Both the position numbers and the translations under genes were made by a program. A stretch of 64,000 nucleotides of DNA from Acidimicrobiaceae bacterium (GTDB lineage Bacteria; Actinomycetota; Acidimicrobiia; Acidimicrobiales; Aldehydirespiratoraceae). The notes below the pieces were generated by a model. It had not been told where the DNA came from. It did not search any database and was given only the letters and a program-made list of their open reading frames with translations. Shown here one piece after another: positions 40,516-49,083 of this stretch. The stretch lies in assembly GCA_009842325.1 (NCBI GenBank), contig VYFQ01000016.1, positions 142,505 to 206,504 on the forward strand. The letters run 5' to 3'. Within the stretch, counting starts at the first letter, position 1. The number at the start of each line of letters is the position of its first letter.

Positions 40516-40698
40516 CGACACCGGGACAGCGGACAAGGGAGCTCTCCCGAGCTGGTCCACGTTCATCGAGCCCGGCCTGCTCGACTGGACGCTGCCTCCT
40601 CGCCCCTAGCTGGCCGCGACCGGCGGGAAGACAGCGCCGCGAGACAGCGGCCAAACCTCGAATCGCGTCGAGTTAACTAGGTGTCGAATGCCCGACGG

Positions 40699-41388
40699 TC
40701 AGTCACGATCCGTTTCTGAGACGAACGCCAGCAGCGCATTGCCCAGATCAGTCGCCAGTGACCCCCACATGCCCGTTTCCGTCATGGTGGTCCTGAGTGA
40801 CTCGGTGTTCGCGAGGCCATAGTCCGACAGGTCTCGCAACACGATTTCACGGCTCGCGCCGACAACTGGCAGCTGTGCGTCGTTCATGATGCTGTTCGGT
40901 GAACCCATGTAGAGATTGGGACGATTTATTCCCCTCGCGTCGAACCAGCCCTCGGGGTCCGAGCAGTACCTGAGCACGAGGAAATGCTCCGGCGTTAACG
41001 CGTCTACGAACCTGAGCATCTGCAGCGCCAGGAAGTCGTCGTTGTCGGTGTCGACTGCCAATCGGACGAGAACGTTCTTCAGCAAGTCCAGCTTCTCGTC
41101 GAGGTGGGTCATCGCCGCGATACGTGACGCCTCAAGGACCGCCGTCACGAACAGCTCGTTATCGGCGAGTTGCTCGAAGTCGTCAACCTTGGACTTGATC
41201 TCCTCCACGACTTCGGCGAGCTTCTGATGCCACCGCTCTCGGCGACGCTCAAGCGCAGGAGAGATAACGGCATTTGCAAGCTCGTTGACAGCACCCCCAA
41301 ATGGCAGTGCCGCAACCGCGGCTTGGATACCGGCGCGCGCGTGATCGCCGAGACGTGCGGTGGGGAACGGCTCTATCTCAGCGGACAT
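40699..41388 (-). CDS. Hypothetical protein, 229 residues
   Basis: Not recognised. Largely helical: a small-residue-rich N-terminal stretch (ARAGIQAAVAALPFGGAV) that could touch a membrane, then a charged helix (ERRRERWHQKLAEVVEEI) and further helices (EKLDLLKNVLVRLAVDTD, ALQMLRFVDALTPEHFLVL). The C-terminus is LATDLGNALLAFV. Divergent from the TIGR04255-like gene at 41581 with a 192-base gap. Confidence 0.65.
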   Translation of the reverse strand: MSAEIEPFPTARLGDHARAGIQAAVAALPFGGAVNELANAVISPALERRRERWHQKLAEVVEEIKSKVDDFEQLADNELFVTAVLEASRIAAMTHLDEKLDLLKNVLVRLAVDTDNDDFLALQMLRFVDALTPEHFLVLRYCSDPEGWFDARGINRPNLYMGSPNSIMNDAQLPVVGASREIVLRDLSDYGLANTESLRTTMTETGMWGSLATDLGNALLAFVSETDRD

Positions 41389-41580
41389 CTTCGGTGGCCT
41401 TTCTCTCTTGGTTGCTCAGTCTAGAACTGGTGTTCGGGTCTATGAGGTGAACCATCACACGATCGCCACAACCGAGTGCGCTCGACCAGGTTTCAGCCAA
41501 GGCCCAAGCATCGGAGATGCAGACCACAGTCACCGATCTCTAGTACGCGAACCGGCGGGATGTGAAGTAGAGTGTGAAGC

Positions 41581-42387
41581 ATGCCGACCTGGACTAGGGC
41601 TCCGCGGACGCCGTTCGGCGTCAACCCGGAGCGCATTCTCCTAGCGGCGGACCCTCTCGTGAGAGTCCTCGCTCAGATCCGCTTCTCTCCCGTGCTCAGC
41701 ATCAGGGAGCAGAGTTTCGTTGCTCCGTTCCAGGAGGAGATCCGACACACATATCCACTTGTCGAACAGGAGATGCAGCAGCACGTCGCGCAGGGTGTAG
41801 GTGGCGAACTCACGCTGGGCGAGGCTGTGCTATGGAGGTTCTCCGACGCGGAGCGCAACTGGCAGGTGACGCTTGCTCAGGACTTCGTCGCGCTCGACTG
41901 CAGCAACTACAGCGATCGCACGGACTTCGTCCGCCGGTTGGGCGAGACGCTCCGTGCGGTTGCTGCCCATGTTCGACCCGTACTCACGAACCGGGTCGGT
42001 GTGCGGTACACGAACCGCCTCAGTGGGATGGAGAAGATCGGCCAGCTCCCCGACTTCGTCCGACCGGCGCTATTGGGGATGGCAAGCGCGGAACTGGGCG
42101 CGGGCGAGGCTGTCAACGAGCTGACACAGGCGGAATTCACCACGAACGCAGTGAACCTGCAGGGCCGGTGGGGGCATCTTCCAGCCAGCGCTACACACGA
42201 TCCCTCGATCGAGGCACTTGACCATCCAAGTTGGATTCTCGACTTGGATGCTTACACCGCTGTCACTACGCCGTTCGACCCAGAGAGGTGTTCAGCAGAG
42301 GCCGAACGTTTCGCTGGCATCGTATACGGTTTCTTCCGATGGGCAGTGTCAGACGAGTTCTTGGTGGCCCATGGGGCGCCACTATGA
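41581..42387 (+). CDS. TIGR04255-like protein
   Basis: 268 residues. Resembles the sporadically distributed TIGR04255 family of unknown function: a start with PLVRVLAQIRFSPVLSI and FVAPFQEEIRHTYPL, then WQVTLAQDFVALDCSNY, RVGVRYTNRL, and a C-terminal helix GIVYGFFRWAVSDEFL. First of three tightly packed plus-strand genes; its stop overlaps the next ATG by four bases (ATGA). Confidence 0.75.
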   Translation: MPTWTRAPRTPFGVNPERILLAADPLVRVLAQIRFSPVLSIREQSFVAPFQEEIRHTYPLVEQEMQQHVAQGVGGELTLGEAVLWRFSDAERNWQVTLAQDFVALDCSNYSDRTDFVRRLGETLRAVAAHVRPVLTNRVGVRYTNRLSGMEKIGQLPDFVRPALLGMASAELGAGEAVNELTQAEFTTNAVNLQGRWGHLPASATHDPSIEALDHPSWILDLDAYTAVTTPFDPERCSAEAERFAGIVYGFFRWAVSDEFLVAHGAPL

Positions 42388-43061
42388 CCGACATCGCGAC
42401 ACACGCACCAGCCGACCGAGAGAGTGGGACGATAGGCGCCCAGTACAGCGATTACTTCCCAATTCTCGCCACGCGGGTAGTCGAGAGCGCTGCGGCCGCC
42501 AAGGATGATCAGGCCAAGGAGGCAATGGCTATCTTTGCCTACCACAGCCCGTGGGCCGGCTTATGTTTTGGCGGATCTTGGGATGAGGTCGCGGCGCGAC
42601 TGCAGTCGGAAGCGTCCACATCGTCACAAGGTCTGTTGATCCGCGGCATCGAGAGTGATCCCCATCCGAAGCCGGCGGCCGCATCTCGCGTCCGCCAGTT
42701 GAAGGAAGACTCGGGGTTGACCTGGGACCAGCTGAGGCGGCTCTTGGGAGTCAGCAGACGAGCCGTTCATATGTGGGCTGGGGGCGGCCGGATCAACGCT
42801 CAGAATGAAGACCGCCTAGTGCTTGTGGAGCAGATTGTGGCGGCACTAGGCGGAAAGACCCCCGCTGACCGACGAAGCCGATTGCTCTCGCCTAGGGGGA
42901 CCGGTCGTTCGATCTTCCAAGAACTTGCGTACTCGGCCAGCCCAACGTCCGCTACGGGCATCGACATCGAAGCGTTGACAGAGTCGACGGGCGCTGGGGA
43001 GACGATCCACGGCGACTTTCTCTTCACTGAGGTCATCGACGACGGTGAGCAAGACCGGTGA
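42384..43061 (+). CDS. Helix-turn-helix protein of three-gene module
   Basis: 225 residues. A central XRE-like helix-turn-helix is visible (SRVRQLKEDSGLTWDQLR, LLGVSRRAVHMWAGGG) at about residues 95-135, with an N-terminal ~90-residue domain and an acidic C-terminal tail of unknown type. The start is the ATG overlapping the TIGR04255-like stop; the longer frame upstream overlaps that gene. Probably a regulator or antitoxin-like partner of its neighbours. Confidence 0.75.
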   Translation: MTDIATHAPADRESGTIGAQYSDYFPILATRVVESAAAAKDDQAKEAMAIFAYHSPWAGLCFGGSWDEVAARLQSEASTSSQGLLIRGIESDPHPKPAAASRVRQLKEDSGLTWDQLRRLLGVSRRAVHMWAGGGRINAQNEDRLVLVEQIVAALGGKTPADRRSRLLSPRGTGRSIFQELAYSASPTSATGIDIEALTESTGAGETIHGDFLFTEVIDDGEQDR

Positions 43062-43064
43062 TTC

Positions 43065-44024
43065 GTGTCTCCCCGCAGCGAGTGGCTCACTGACGAGCAG
43101 ATCAATCGACTCAGGGAGTACCGGCAGGGGGACGTCGTCTCGCTGCCGCGCCAGGTGTGGCTCGCTCACGGAGATCTACCAACCACCGCGTACTCGCGTG
43201 ACCACGCGGCAAGAGGGGCGCTCTCAAGTGTGCATGAGGCCGCGCCGGACGGACAGGTCATCCTGACGCAGACATGTGATCTCGTGCCCCGTGCCGGACG
43301 AGACCGGCCGTTCGTGGCGCTCGCTCCGTTAGTCAAGCTTGAGGAGGATGAAGCCACCCTCGCTCGGCGCGGGAGGATGCCGCGGTACGCGCATGTACCG
43401 GCCTTCCGGGACGGTTCATGCTTCGCGGACCTAGATCGGATAACAACCATCGAGACTGGACTCCTGTTGCTCCAGAACCGCACACCGGGGCTCTCCAACG
43501 ATGCGGAGAGAGCGTCATTCGCTCGGGCCCTCGCTCGGAAGTTCGATCGATACGCGTTTCCCGATGACTTGCACGTGTCGCTCTCGAAGTGGCGTGAACA
43601 CGTCATATCGAGGTACGGCAGAGAGAACAGCCCAGAGGGGGCCTTGTACCGTGCGGCGGTGGACGTACTCGTTTCCGCGGACCCGGCGTGGGACGCGGAC
43701 AGAATCCATGTGCGTGTGACCGTGCTGTTCGATCCAGGCTTCCTGCCACCAACTAATCCCGAAGCGGTGCCAGACGTGGGCGATGTCGAGCAAGTCCACG
43801 GGCTCCCAGCCGCGGTACTTGCCGAGCAGATCTGCACTGGGAGCGCCGGTGCGGAGAGAGGCGGGCTCATGTGCGAACGTCTGGAACTGCTGTGGTCGGA
43901 GCGATGCGACTGCGTAGGAAGGATCGCGACAGTTGAGTTTGCGCTCGTTGGTACCGACGATATGACCGTCGACGAGTACCGTCGTTCCGTCTCCTTCGAT
44001 CTTGAGTTTCTCACCGCTGCTTGA
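43065..44024 (+). CDS. Hypothetical protein with TQTCD motif
   Basis: 319 residues, not recognised. The N-terminus has REYRQGDVVSLPRQVWL, then VILTQTCDLVPRAGRDRPF, FVALAPLVKLEEDE and IETGLLLLQNRTPGLS. The Gln-x-Cys-Asp element followed by a beta-rich stretch is the most distinctive part and may be catalytic or metal binding. A GTG start lies 3 bases after the HTH gene stop, so the three genes 41581-44024 form one operon. The following 255-base gap (44025-44279) shows no gene. Confidence 0.7.
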   Translation: MSPRSEWLTDEQINRLREYRQGDVVSLPRQVWLAHGDLPTTAYSRDHAARGALSSVHEAAPDGQVILTQTCDLVPRAGRDRPFVALAPLVKLEEDEATLARRGRMPRYAHVPAFRDGSCFADLDRITTIETGLLLLQNRTPGLSNDAERASFARALARKFDRYAFPDDLHVSLSKWREHVISRYGRENSPEGALYRAAVDVLVSADPAWDADRIHVRVTVLFDPGFLPPTNPEAVPDVGDVEQVHGLPAAVLAEQICTGSAGAERGGLMCERLELLWSERCDCVGRIATVEFALVGTDDMTVDEYRRSVSFDLEFLTAA

Positions 44025-44279
44025 CGCCCGAGGACGATCCGAGCGTGAGCCACCCAGTCAACCGCGATCTGCTCCCAGGCTCGCCCTCTCCGCCGCTGCA
44101 AACCCTGTCGGAAGGGGGAGTCAAATCAAGTCCAGAAACCCCTGTTGAACTCCAAGAACGCTCAATGGGGTATAGACGGCCTTCTCGATGGGTAAGGCCT
44201 CTCAGCAACTAGGACTTGCGTCCGCTGAACTGCATAAACGGCTGGTGGCCAAAAGGACCCGGCCAGCCATCCCATCTGC

Positions 44280-45908
44280 TCAGGACGCGGCCTCTTCGGT
44301 TGAGGTGGAGACCCGTTGGTCGGGGTCGGCCGCCACGGTGCCAAAGGACAGGTCTGCCGGATTGCCGGCGCGGTCGTGGGCGCCGCCGCCGTTGAGGCGC
44401 AGGCTGTTGGCGTTGATGCTGACGCCGTCGCGGTCGGTGTCGCCGCTCTGCACCTGGTATGCGAAGGGGATCCGGCTGCTGGCCTTCAGGCTTGCAGCTA
44501 TCGTCGCGTGCCGGGTCTCCCCGCCGATGTCCAGCTCGATGTAGGGCAGCCCGCCCAACATCACTTCCTCACTGAAGGCGACTTCGACGGTGATGGTCTC
44601 GCCGGCGGTGTAAGCATCGCCGTCAGCAGGCCGTGACACGATGGAGACTGTAGAAACGGCCGGCGGTTCGGTGTCGACCCTGTGGTCGCGCTGGACGTTC
44701 ATGTCCGGGTACCAGGGATTGCGTTGCACATCGGTGCCGTGAGCCTTGATGGTGCCGCTCCCACAGAAGCCCGTGATCTCGGTTCCACGGGCCAGCATGA
44801 TGCCCCTGGAGTCCATGTCTCCGGGACGGACGGTGTAGCCGAACACGAGCGTGTCGGTACCGGAGCCGCGGCGGTAGTTGGCCTCTCGCGCTGAGTTCGA
44901 GTGGTTCCCGTCGTATCCGACGTACAGCTCCACGCAGACATCGCCTTCCACCACCACGCGGGTGTTGAACGTGAAGGCGACCTCGATGACCTCATTGGCT
45001 CGATAGACGCCCTGTCCGGCACCGGGCACCGAGACGACCCGGCTGCTCCGGACATAGGGCCGCCCGTCAACCTTCTGATGCCATGAGGGTGCGATGCCGG
45101 GATGGGTGTAGTCGATGGGGACATCGGTGCCCGCGGCGTTGATGGTGCCGGTGAAGCCGTAGGCGGGCGTGCGGTCCTCGGCCGCGGCCACGCCGAGGCC
45201 GTCGAGGTCGAGATCCTCGGGCTGGACGAGATACCTGAAGACGAGGTCCCTGCTGCCCGAGCCGCGGTGATAGCCAGCACCCCGCCAAGTGCTGGAGCCG
45301 CTGTCACCGAGGTCCAGGGCAAGCAGCGGAGATCCCTCGACCTCCACGTTGCGGTCCAGTCTCACCGCGACGTCGATGGCGTCGCCGGCGCGGTAGGCGA
45401 CACCGTCGGCGGGACTCGACGCGAAGTCCACGCCGATGATCCTCGGCCGGTCGTCGTCAACGATGGTCACTACGCACTCGTGGAGCATCCCGTGGGAGAA
45501 GAAGCCGATGGAGAACGTCTCATCGTGCTCGGGCCGGGCGTCCTCTGTGGTCTCGATCGGGATCCACAGCGTTGGGTCCCCTGGTTCGAACCTGGTGCCG
45601 TAGTACGGGGTGAAGTCATCGGAGCTCGCGGTGTGGCCGATCCGGAACGTGAAGACCTTCGGTCCTCGCAGCCAGCCCGCGGTGCGAACCCCCATCTGCG
45701 CGGTGTCGCCCTCGGTCACGGGATCGGGACAAGTCAGGTCTACGTGGCCGGCGTGGGCCCGGCTGGGTTCGACGACCGAGACAACGGCCACCGACAGGAG
45801 CACGAGCACAGCGACGCATGAAACGCGAGCGATCACCGCCATTGCCGGCCCGCGGCGAGAACGCGCCTCCCTCGGACGGGCCGGTTCAGGAACGATCCAA
45901 CCTCTCAT
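44280..45908 (-). CDS. Secreted beta-sandwich repeat protein
   Basis: 542 residues. A signal peptide follows a short N-terminal stretch (VAVLVLLSVAVVSVV, cleavage near SRAHAGH); a later ATG at 45842 would give a more usual signal peptide. Then a Calx-beta-like domain (FTFRIGHTASSDDFTPYYG, ending CVVTIVDDD), and three units of ~110 residues with the pattern YxAGxxIxVxVxF...VxGxPxLxLxxG...GSGxxxLxFxYxVxxGDxDxxGI (starting near residues 155, 285 and 415). No anchor is seen at the C-terminus (STSTEEAAS). Probably an extracellular adhesion or surface protein (inference). Confidence 0.8.
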   Translation of the reverse strand: MRGWIVPEPARPREARSRRGPAMAVIARVSCVAVLVLLSVAVVSVVEPSRAHAGHVDLTCPDPVTEGDTAQMGVRTAGWLRGPKVFTFRIGHTASSDDFTPYYGTRFEPGDPTLWIPIETTEDARPEHDETFSIGFFSHGMLHECVVTIVDDDRPRIIGVDFASSPADGVAYRAGDAIDVAVRLDRNVEVEGSPLLALDLGDSGSSTWRGAGYHRGSGSRDLVFRYLVQPEDLDLDGLGVAAAEDRTPAYGFTGTINAAGTDVPIDYTHPGIAPSWHQKVDGRPYVRSSRVVSVPGAGQGVYRANEVIEVAFTFNTRVVVEGDVCVELYVGYDGNHSNSAREANYRRGSGTDTLVFGYTVRPGDMDSRGIMLARGTEITGFCGSGTIKAHGTDVQRNPWYPDMNVQRDHRVDTEPPAVSTVSIVSRPADGDAYTAGETITVEVAFSEEVMLGGLPYIELDIGGETRHATIAASLKASSRIPFAYQVQSGDTDRDGVSINANSLRLNGGGAHDRAGNPADLSFGTVAADPDQRVSTSTEEAAS

Positions 45909-46002
45909 CGCCTATGTCATGACCGGCTCCCTCCAAGGGTTTTCGAGACTGCACCTCGCAATGCCCTGAGCACCCATCTTGTTGGCCCGTAGATGAAGCA
46001 AG

Positions 46003-46105
46003 AAATTTGGGTTTCGGCTATAACCTGCAAAACTCCGTCGCAGAATGCCATAGACAGTGGATTATAGCCTTCAAATTTCGGGTTTAAGATGTAACCTGCA
46101 AAACT
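46003..46105. promoter_or_regulatory. Duplicated leader motif upstream of fic
   Basis: Two direct repeats of ~32 bases (46003-46034 and 46073-46105) share AAATTT, GGGTTT and an exact 14-base end TAACCTGCAAAACT. Between them TTATAGCC (46062-46069) is the inverse of GGCTATAA in the first copy. The stretch is AT-rich, ends 32 bases before the fic ATG and probably holds the fic promoter and operator. Confidence 0.6.
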
Positions 46106-46137
46106 TCGGACGCTGACGCTAGCCTCGGAGCGTGCGA

Positions 46138-47322
46138 ATGGAGCGCTTCGCTGACTCTCCCGTCGGCCAGTTGGTGCCGGTCGAGGTGCCCGTCGGCGAC
46201 GAACTGGTGCGGCAACTGGCGTTCGTGCCATCTCCTCTGCCCGATGAATTGACCCTCTCACAAGCAACCTGGTCAGCGGCGATGAACGCTGCCGTCGAAC
46301 TGGGGCAGCTCGCGGGAATGACTCGGAGCCTGCAGGTCGAGCCCACGCTGCTGGCCGGCCTGACGGTGCGCCGCGAAGCGCTCAGCACATCTGCTCTCGA
46401 AGGAACCTATGCGCCGGTCATCGACGTGCTCGCCAGTGAAGCATCACCACTATCGCCCCGCACGACAGCCATCACCGAGGTGTTGAACTTCGTCCATGCA
46501 GCCGATCATGGCGTGGAGCGACTAGCAGAGCTGCCCGTATGTATGCGTCTGGCCTGCGAGTTGCACGCGATCCTGGTTGAAGGCACACCAAGCGAGGACT
46601 ACCAGAGGGGTCAAGTCCGCGAGACGCAAGTAGCCGTCGGAGCCAGCGTCACCATGACGCCCGCCGAGCGACTGCGCAACGCCCGGTTCGTGCCACCGCC
46701 ACCGGGACGTGTCCTGATCGACGGCCTGAGCCAATGGGAGCAGTGGTCGAACACGGCCGTCATGCATCCGTTGGTACGGGTCGCGGTCTCGCACTACCAG
46801 TTCGAGGCATTGCATCCCTTCACGGACGGCAACGGCCGCATCGGGCGGCTGCTCGCCATCCTCCAGTTGATCCAAGCCGGCATCCTCGACACGCCGGTAG
46901 TCAATTTGTCTCCCTATTTCGAAGCCCGTCGCGACCAGTACATCGGACTGCTCGAGCAGGTCAGTGCCACCGGGGCGTGGGACGAATGGGTCGCCTTCTT
47001 CTGTGACGCGCTCGCGTCACAGGCAGCAGACGGGGTTCAACGGATTCGGGAGCTGCTCGATTGGCGAGACAGCACGCTGGCGAGTTTGCGCGACGCCGGA
47101 GTGCGAGGAACAGCACACAACGTGATCGACCAGTTCATCAGCCAGCCCATGACCACGGCGCGCGCCATAAGCGACCACCACGGCGTGAGTGCAAGTGCTG
47201 CCAACCATGCACTCAAGCGGCTGCTCGAGATGGGCATCGTGCAGGAGATCACCGGCAAGCCGTACGCCAGGGTCTACGCAGCTACAGACGTGCTAGCCCT
47301 GCTCCACCGACCGTCCCCGTAG
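46138..47322 (+). CDS. Fic-family AMPylase-like protein with C-terminal winged helix
   Basis: 394 residues. The Fic motif HPFTDGNGRIGR starts at His226. An N-terminal inhibitory motif (Thr84-x3-Glu88-Gly89 in STSALEGT) indicates a self-inhibited class II Fic protein. The C-terminus is a winged helix (AISDHHGVSASAANHALKRL, EMGIVQEITGKPYARVY), as in Fic proteins that bind their own promoter. It would transfer AMP or another nucleotide to a target protein. ATG 46138 is chosen over GTG 46132 because GGAG lies 6 bases upstream. It stands alone after a duplicated leader motif. Confidence 0.93.
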   Translation: MERFADSPVGQLVPVEVPVGDELVRQLAFVPSPLPDELTLSQATWSAAMNAAVELGQLAGMTRSLQVEPTLLAGLTVRREALSTSALEGTYAPVIDVLASEASPLSPRTTAITEVLNFVHAADHGVERLAELPVCMRLACELHAILVEGTPSEDYQRGQVRETQVAVGASVTMTPAERLRNARFVPPPPGRVLIDGLSQWEQWSNTAVMHPLVRVAVSHYQFEALHPFTDGNGRIGRLLAILQLIQAGILDTPVVNLSPYFEARRDQYIGLLEQVSATGAWDEWVAFFCDALASQAADGVQRIRELLDWRDSTLASLRDAGVRGTAHNVIDQFISQPMTTARAISDHHGVSASAANHALKRLLEMGIVQEITGKPYARVYAATDVLALLHRPSP

Positions 47323-47404
47323 CCCCCAGATCGGCGGCCCTGCCGCCCTAGTCGATGGCAGCCTGGAACTAGACCTCGACTGATGAGACCGATCACTGCG
47401 GCGC

Positions 47405-49069
47405 TCATGTCCCGATGACGTCGGTGAGCCACTCCGTGAGGATCGTGACGAAGTCGGCAACGAACTCGCGCTTCAACCTGCGGTACTCGTCGACACTGCC
47501 GGTGACGGCCTCCTGGAACAGGTGATTCGCCGAGAAGATCGTGGCGATCGTGTGAGTCGGGACGTTCGACTCGGCGATCGCCTCGGACATGGCAGTCGAG
47601 TTGACAGCCGCCGGAACCTGCACATCCAGCTCGCCGTACAGAGCAATGACCGGAACGTCGAGGGCGACAATGGCCGGCCGCGGTTCGTGCTCGAGGAACG
47701 ACCCGAACCAGGGGCTCTGCCATGTCGCCATCTCCTCGGCGACGATCGAGTCCACCAGGCCGTCCTCGTCGGGAATCGCCTCACGCGCCTGCTCGGGCAG
47801 CGCCTCGAACCCTTGCTGGACCATGCTCCGCATGGCTGCTTCCACCTCATCCCACCCCTGCCCGGTGGCGATGGCGTGGAACACCAGCTCGAAGAGCGCT
47901 CGGAACTGCTCAGCCTCCTCGGCGGTAGCGCCTGACTCCTCGAAGAGTTGGGCCTGTTGTGCCGCCAAGATCTCGGCACCAGGCACCGCAGGGGCCGCCA
48001 GCAGGACCACGAAGGCGACACCTTCGGTGCGGTTGGCCACCACCGGCGCGACGATCCCGCCCTCGCTGTGGCCGACCAGCCCGATGCTGCCCGCGTCGAT
48101 CCCGTCGCGGGAACGGAGCACGTCGACGGCGGCCTCGACATCGGCGGCACGGATCTGGAGGGTCGCTTGAAGACCGTCGCCTGTAGAGCCGCCAACACCC
48201 CGGTCGTCGAACCGCAACGAGGCCACACCGGCTCCGGCCAGATGGTCGGCGAGCACTGCGAACAGACGGAAGCCACCGATGTCGGAATCCCGGTCCTGGT
48301 CGCCGCTTCCGCTGATCAGCACGACTGCGGGGTGCGGCCCGTCGCCTTCGGGCAAGGTCAACTCGCCAGCCAGGACGATGTCGCCGTTGGCGAAGACCAC
48401 CTCCTCGCGGCGGAACGCCGTACCTTCACCGTCCCCGCTCGCGGCGTCGTCGAAGCGCTGCATCCAGAAGGTCTGCGCCATGCCGGCCTGGGTGAAATCT
48501 CCCTCGATCACCCCGTCGCGCACTTCCCCGTCCCAAACGGCGAGCCCGATGGGCGAGTTCAACTCGAAGTGGATGCGGCCCGCATCGAGCACGACGCTCG
48601 ACAGCGGGAGGCCGGACACGCCCTGAATGTCGATCGTCGCTCGAAGACCGTCGCCCGATGCGGTCATGTCCACCACGAAGGGCAGATCGGTGGGTCCCGG
48701 TATGGAGATCTCGCCCTCCCAGCGCCCCTCCAGGCCCTCAAGCCCCATACCGGTCCCGTCGGCCTCACCCGGGGCGTCGGGCTCCACAGGAGTAGACGCC
48801 TCCACAGGAGTAGACGCCTCCGCAGGAACAGGCGCTTCCGCCGGCTGGTTCGTGGTGGGCGTGGTGTCCACCACCTCGGCGGGCTCAGGGGCCGGGGTCG
48901 GACTGGCGACAGTCCCCTCAGGGGCCTCCGGAGCATCCGATTCCACCGGTGGGATCGGTTCGGCCAGTGGTGCCGGGGACGAGACGTCCTGACGGCCGCA
49001 CCCCGCGGCGGCAACCAGCATCAGGACGACGACCGACGCAAGAAGCCTCGACTGTCTCGGTCGAGGCAT
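47405..49069 (-). CDS. Lipoprotein alpha/beta hydrolase
   Basis: 554 residues. Signal peptide with lipobox VAAAGC, a ~70-residue Pro/Glu/Thr linker, a lipocalin-like beta domain (~110-220: GRWEGEISIPGPTDLPF, with RATIDIQGVSGLPLS) and a C-terminal alpha/beta hydrolase. The hydrolase shows VVLISGSGDQDRDSD, RFDDRGVGGSTG, the nucleophile Ser in GLVGHSEGGIVAP, an acid near LYGELDVQVP, and His in ANHLFQEA. Probably a serine esterase or peptidase outside the membrane. Its substrate is unknown. Confidence 0.87.
   Translation of the reverse strand: MPRPRQSRLLASVVVLMLVAAAGCGRQDVSSPAPLAEPIPPVESDAPEAPEGTVASPTPAPEPAEVVDTTPTTNQPAEAPVPAEASTPVEASTPVEPDAPGEADGTGMGLEGLEGRWEGEISIPGPTDLPFVVDMTASGDGLRATIDIQGVSGLPLSSVVLDAGRIHFELNSPIGLAVWDGEVRDGVIEGDFTQAGMAQTFWMQRFDDAASGDGEGTAFRREEVVFANGDIVLAGELTLPEGDGPHPAVVLISGSGDQDRDSDIGGFRLFAVLADHLAGAGVASLRFDDRGVGGSTGDGLQATLQIRAADVEAAVDVLRSRDGIDAGSIGLVGHSEGGIVAPVVANRTEGVAFVVLLAAPAVPGAEILAAQQAQLFEESGATAEEAEQFRALFELVFHAIATGQGWDEVEAAMRSMVQQGFEALPEQAREAIPDEDGLVDSIVAEEMATWQSPWFGSFLEHEPRPAIVALDVPVIALYGELDVQVPAAVNSTAMSEAIAESNVPTHTIATIFSANHLFQEAVTGSVDEYRRLKREFVADFVTILTEWLTDVIGT
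48783..48836. repeat. 18-bp tandem repeat in lipoprotein linker
   Basis: Two identical 18-base units (48783-48800 and 48801-48818, TCCACAGGAGTAGACGCC) and a third imperfect unit (48819-48836). They encode the EASTPV repeats of the linker in the lipoprotein hydrolase. Confidence 0.75.
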
Positions 49070-49083
49070 CAGACGAACCCCCT

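Noticed and set aside
43987-43994. CCGTCTCC matching the tRNA-Ser(GCT) 3' end, as a possible attachment-site copy
   Set aside because: Only 8 bases match and the flanks differ; it lies inside a coding region.
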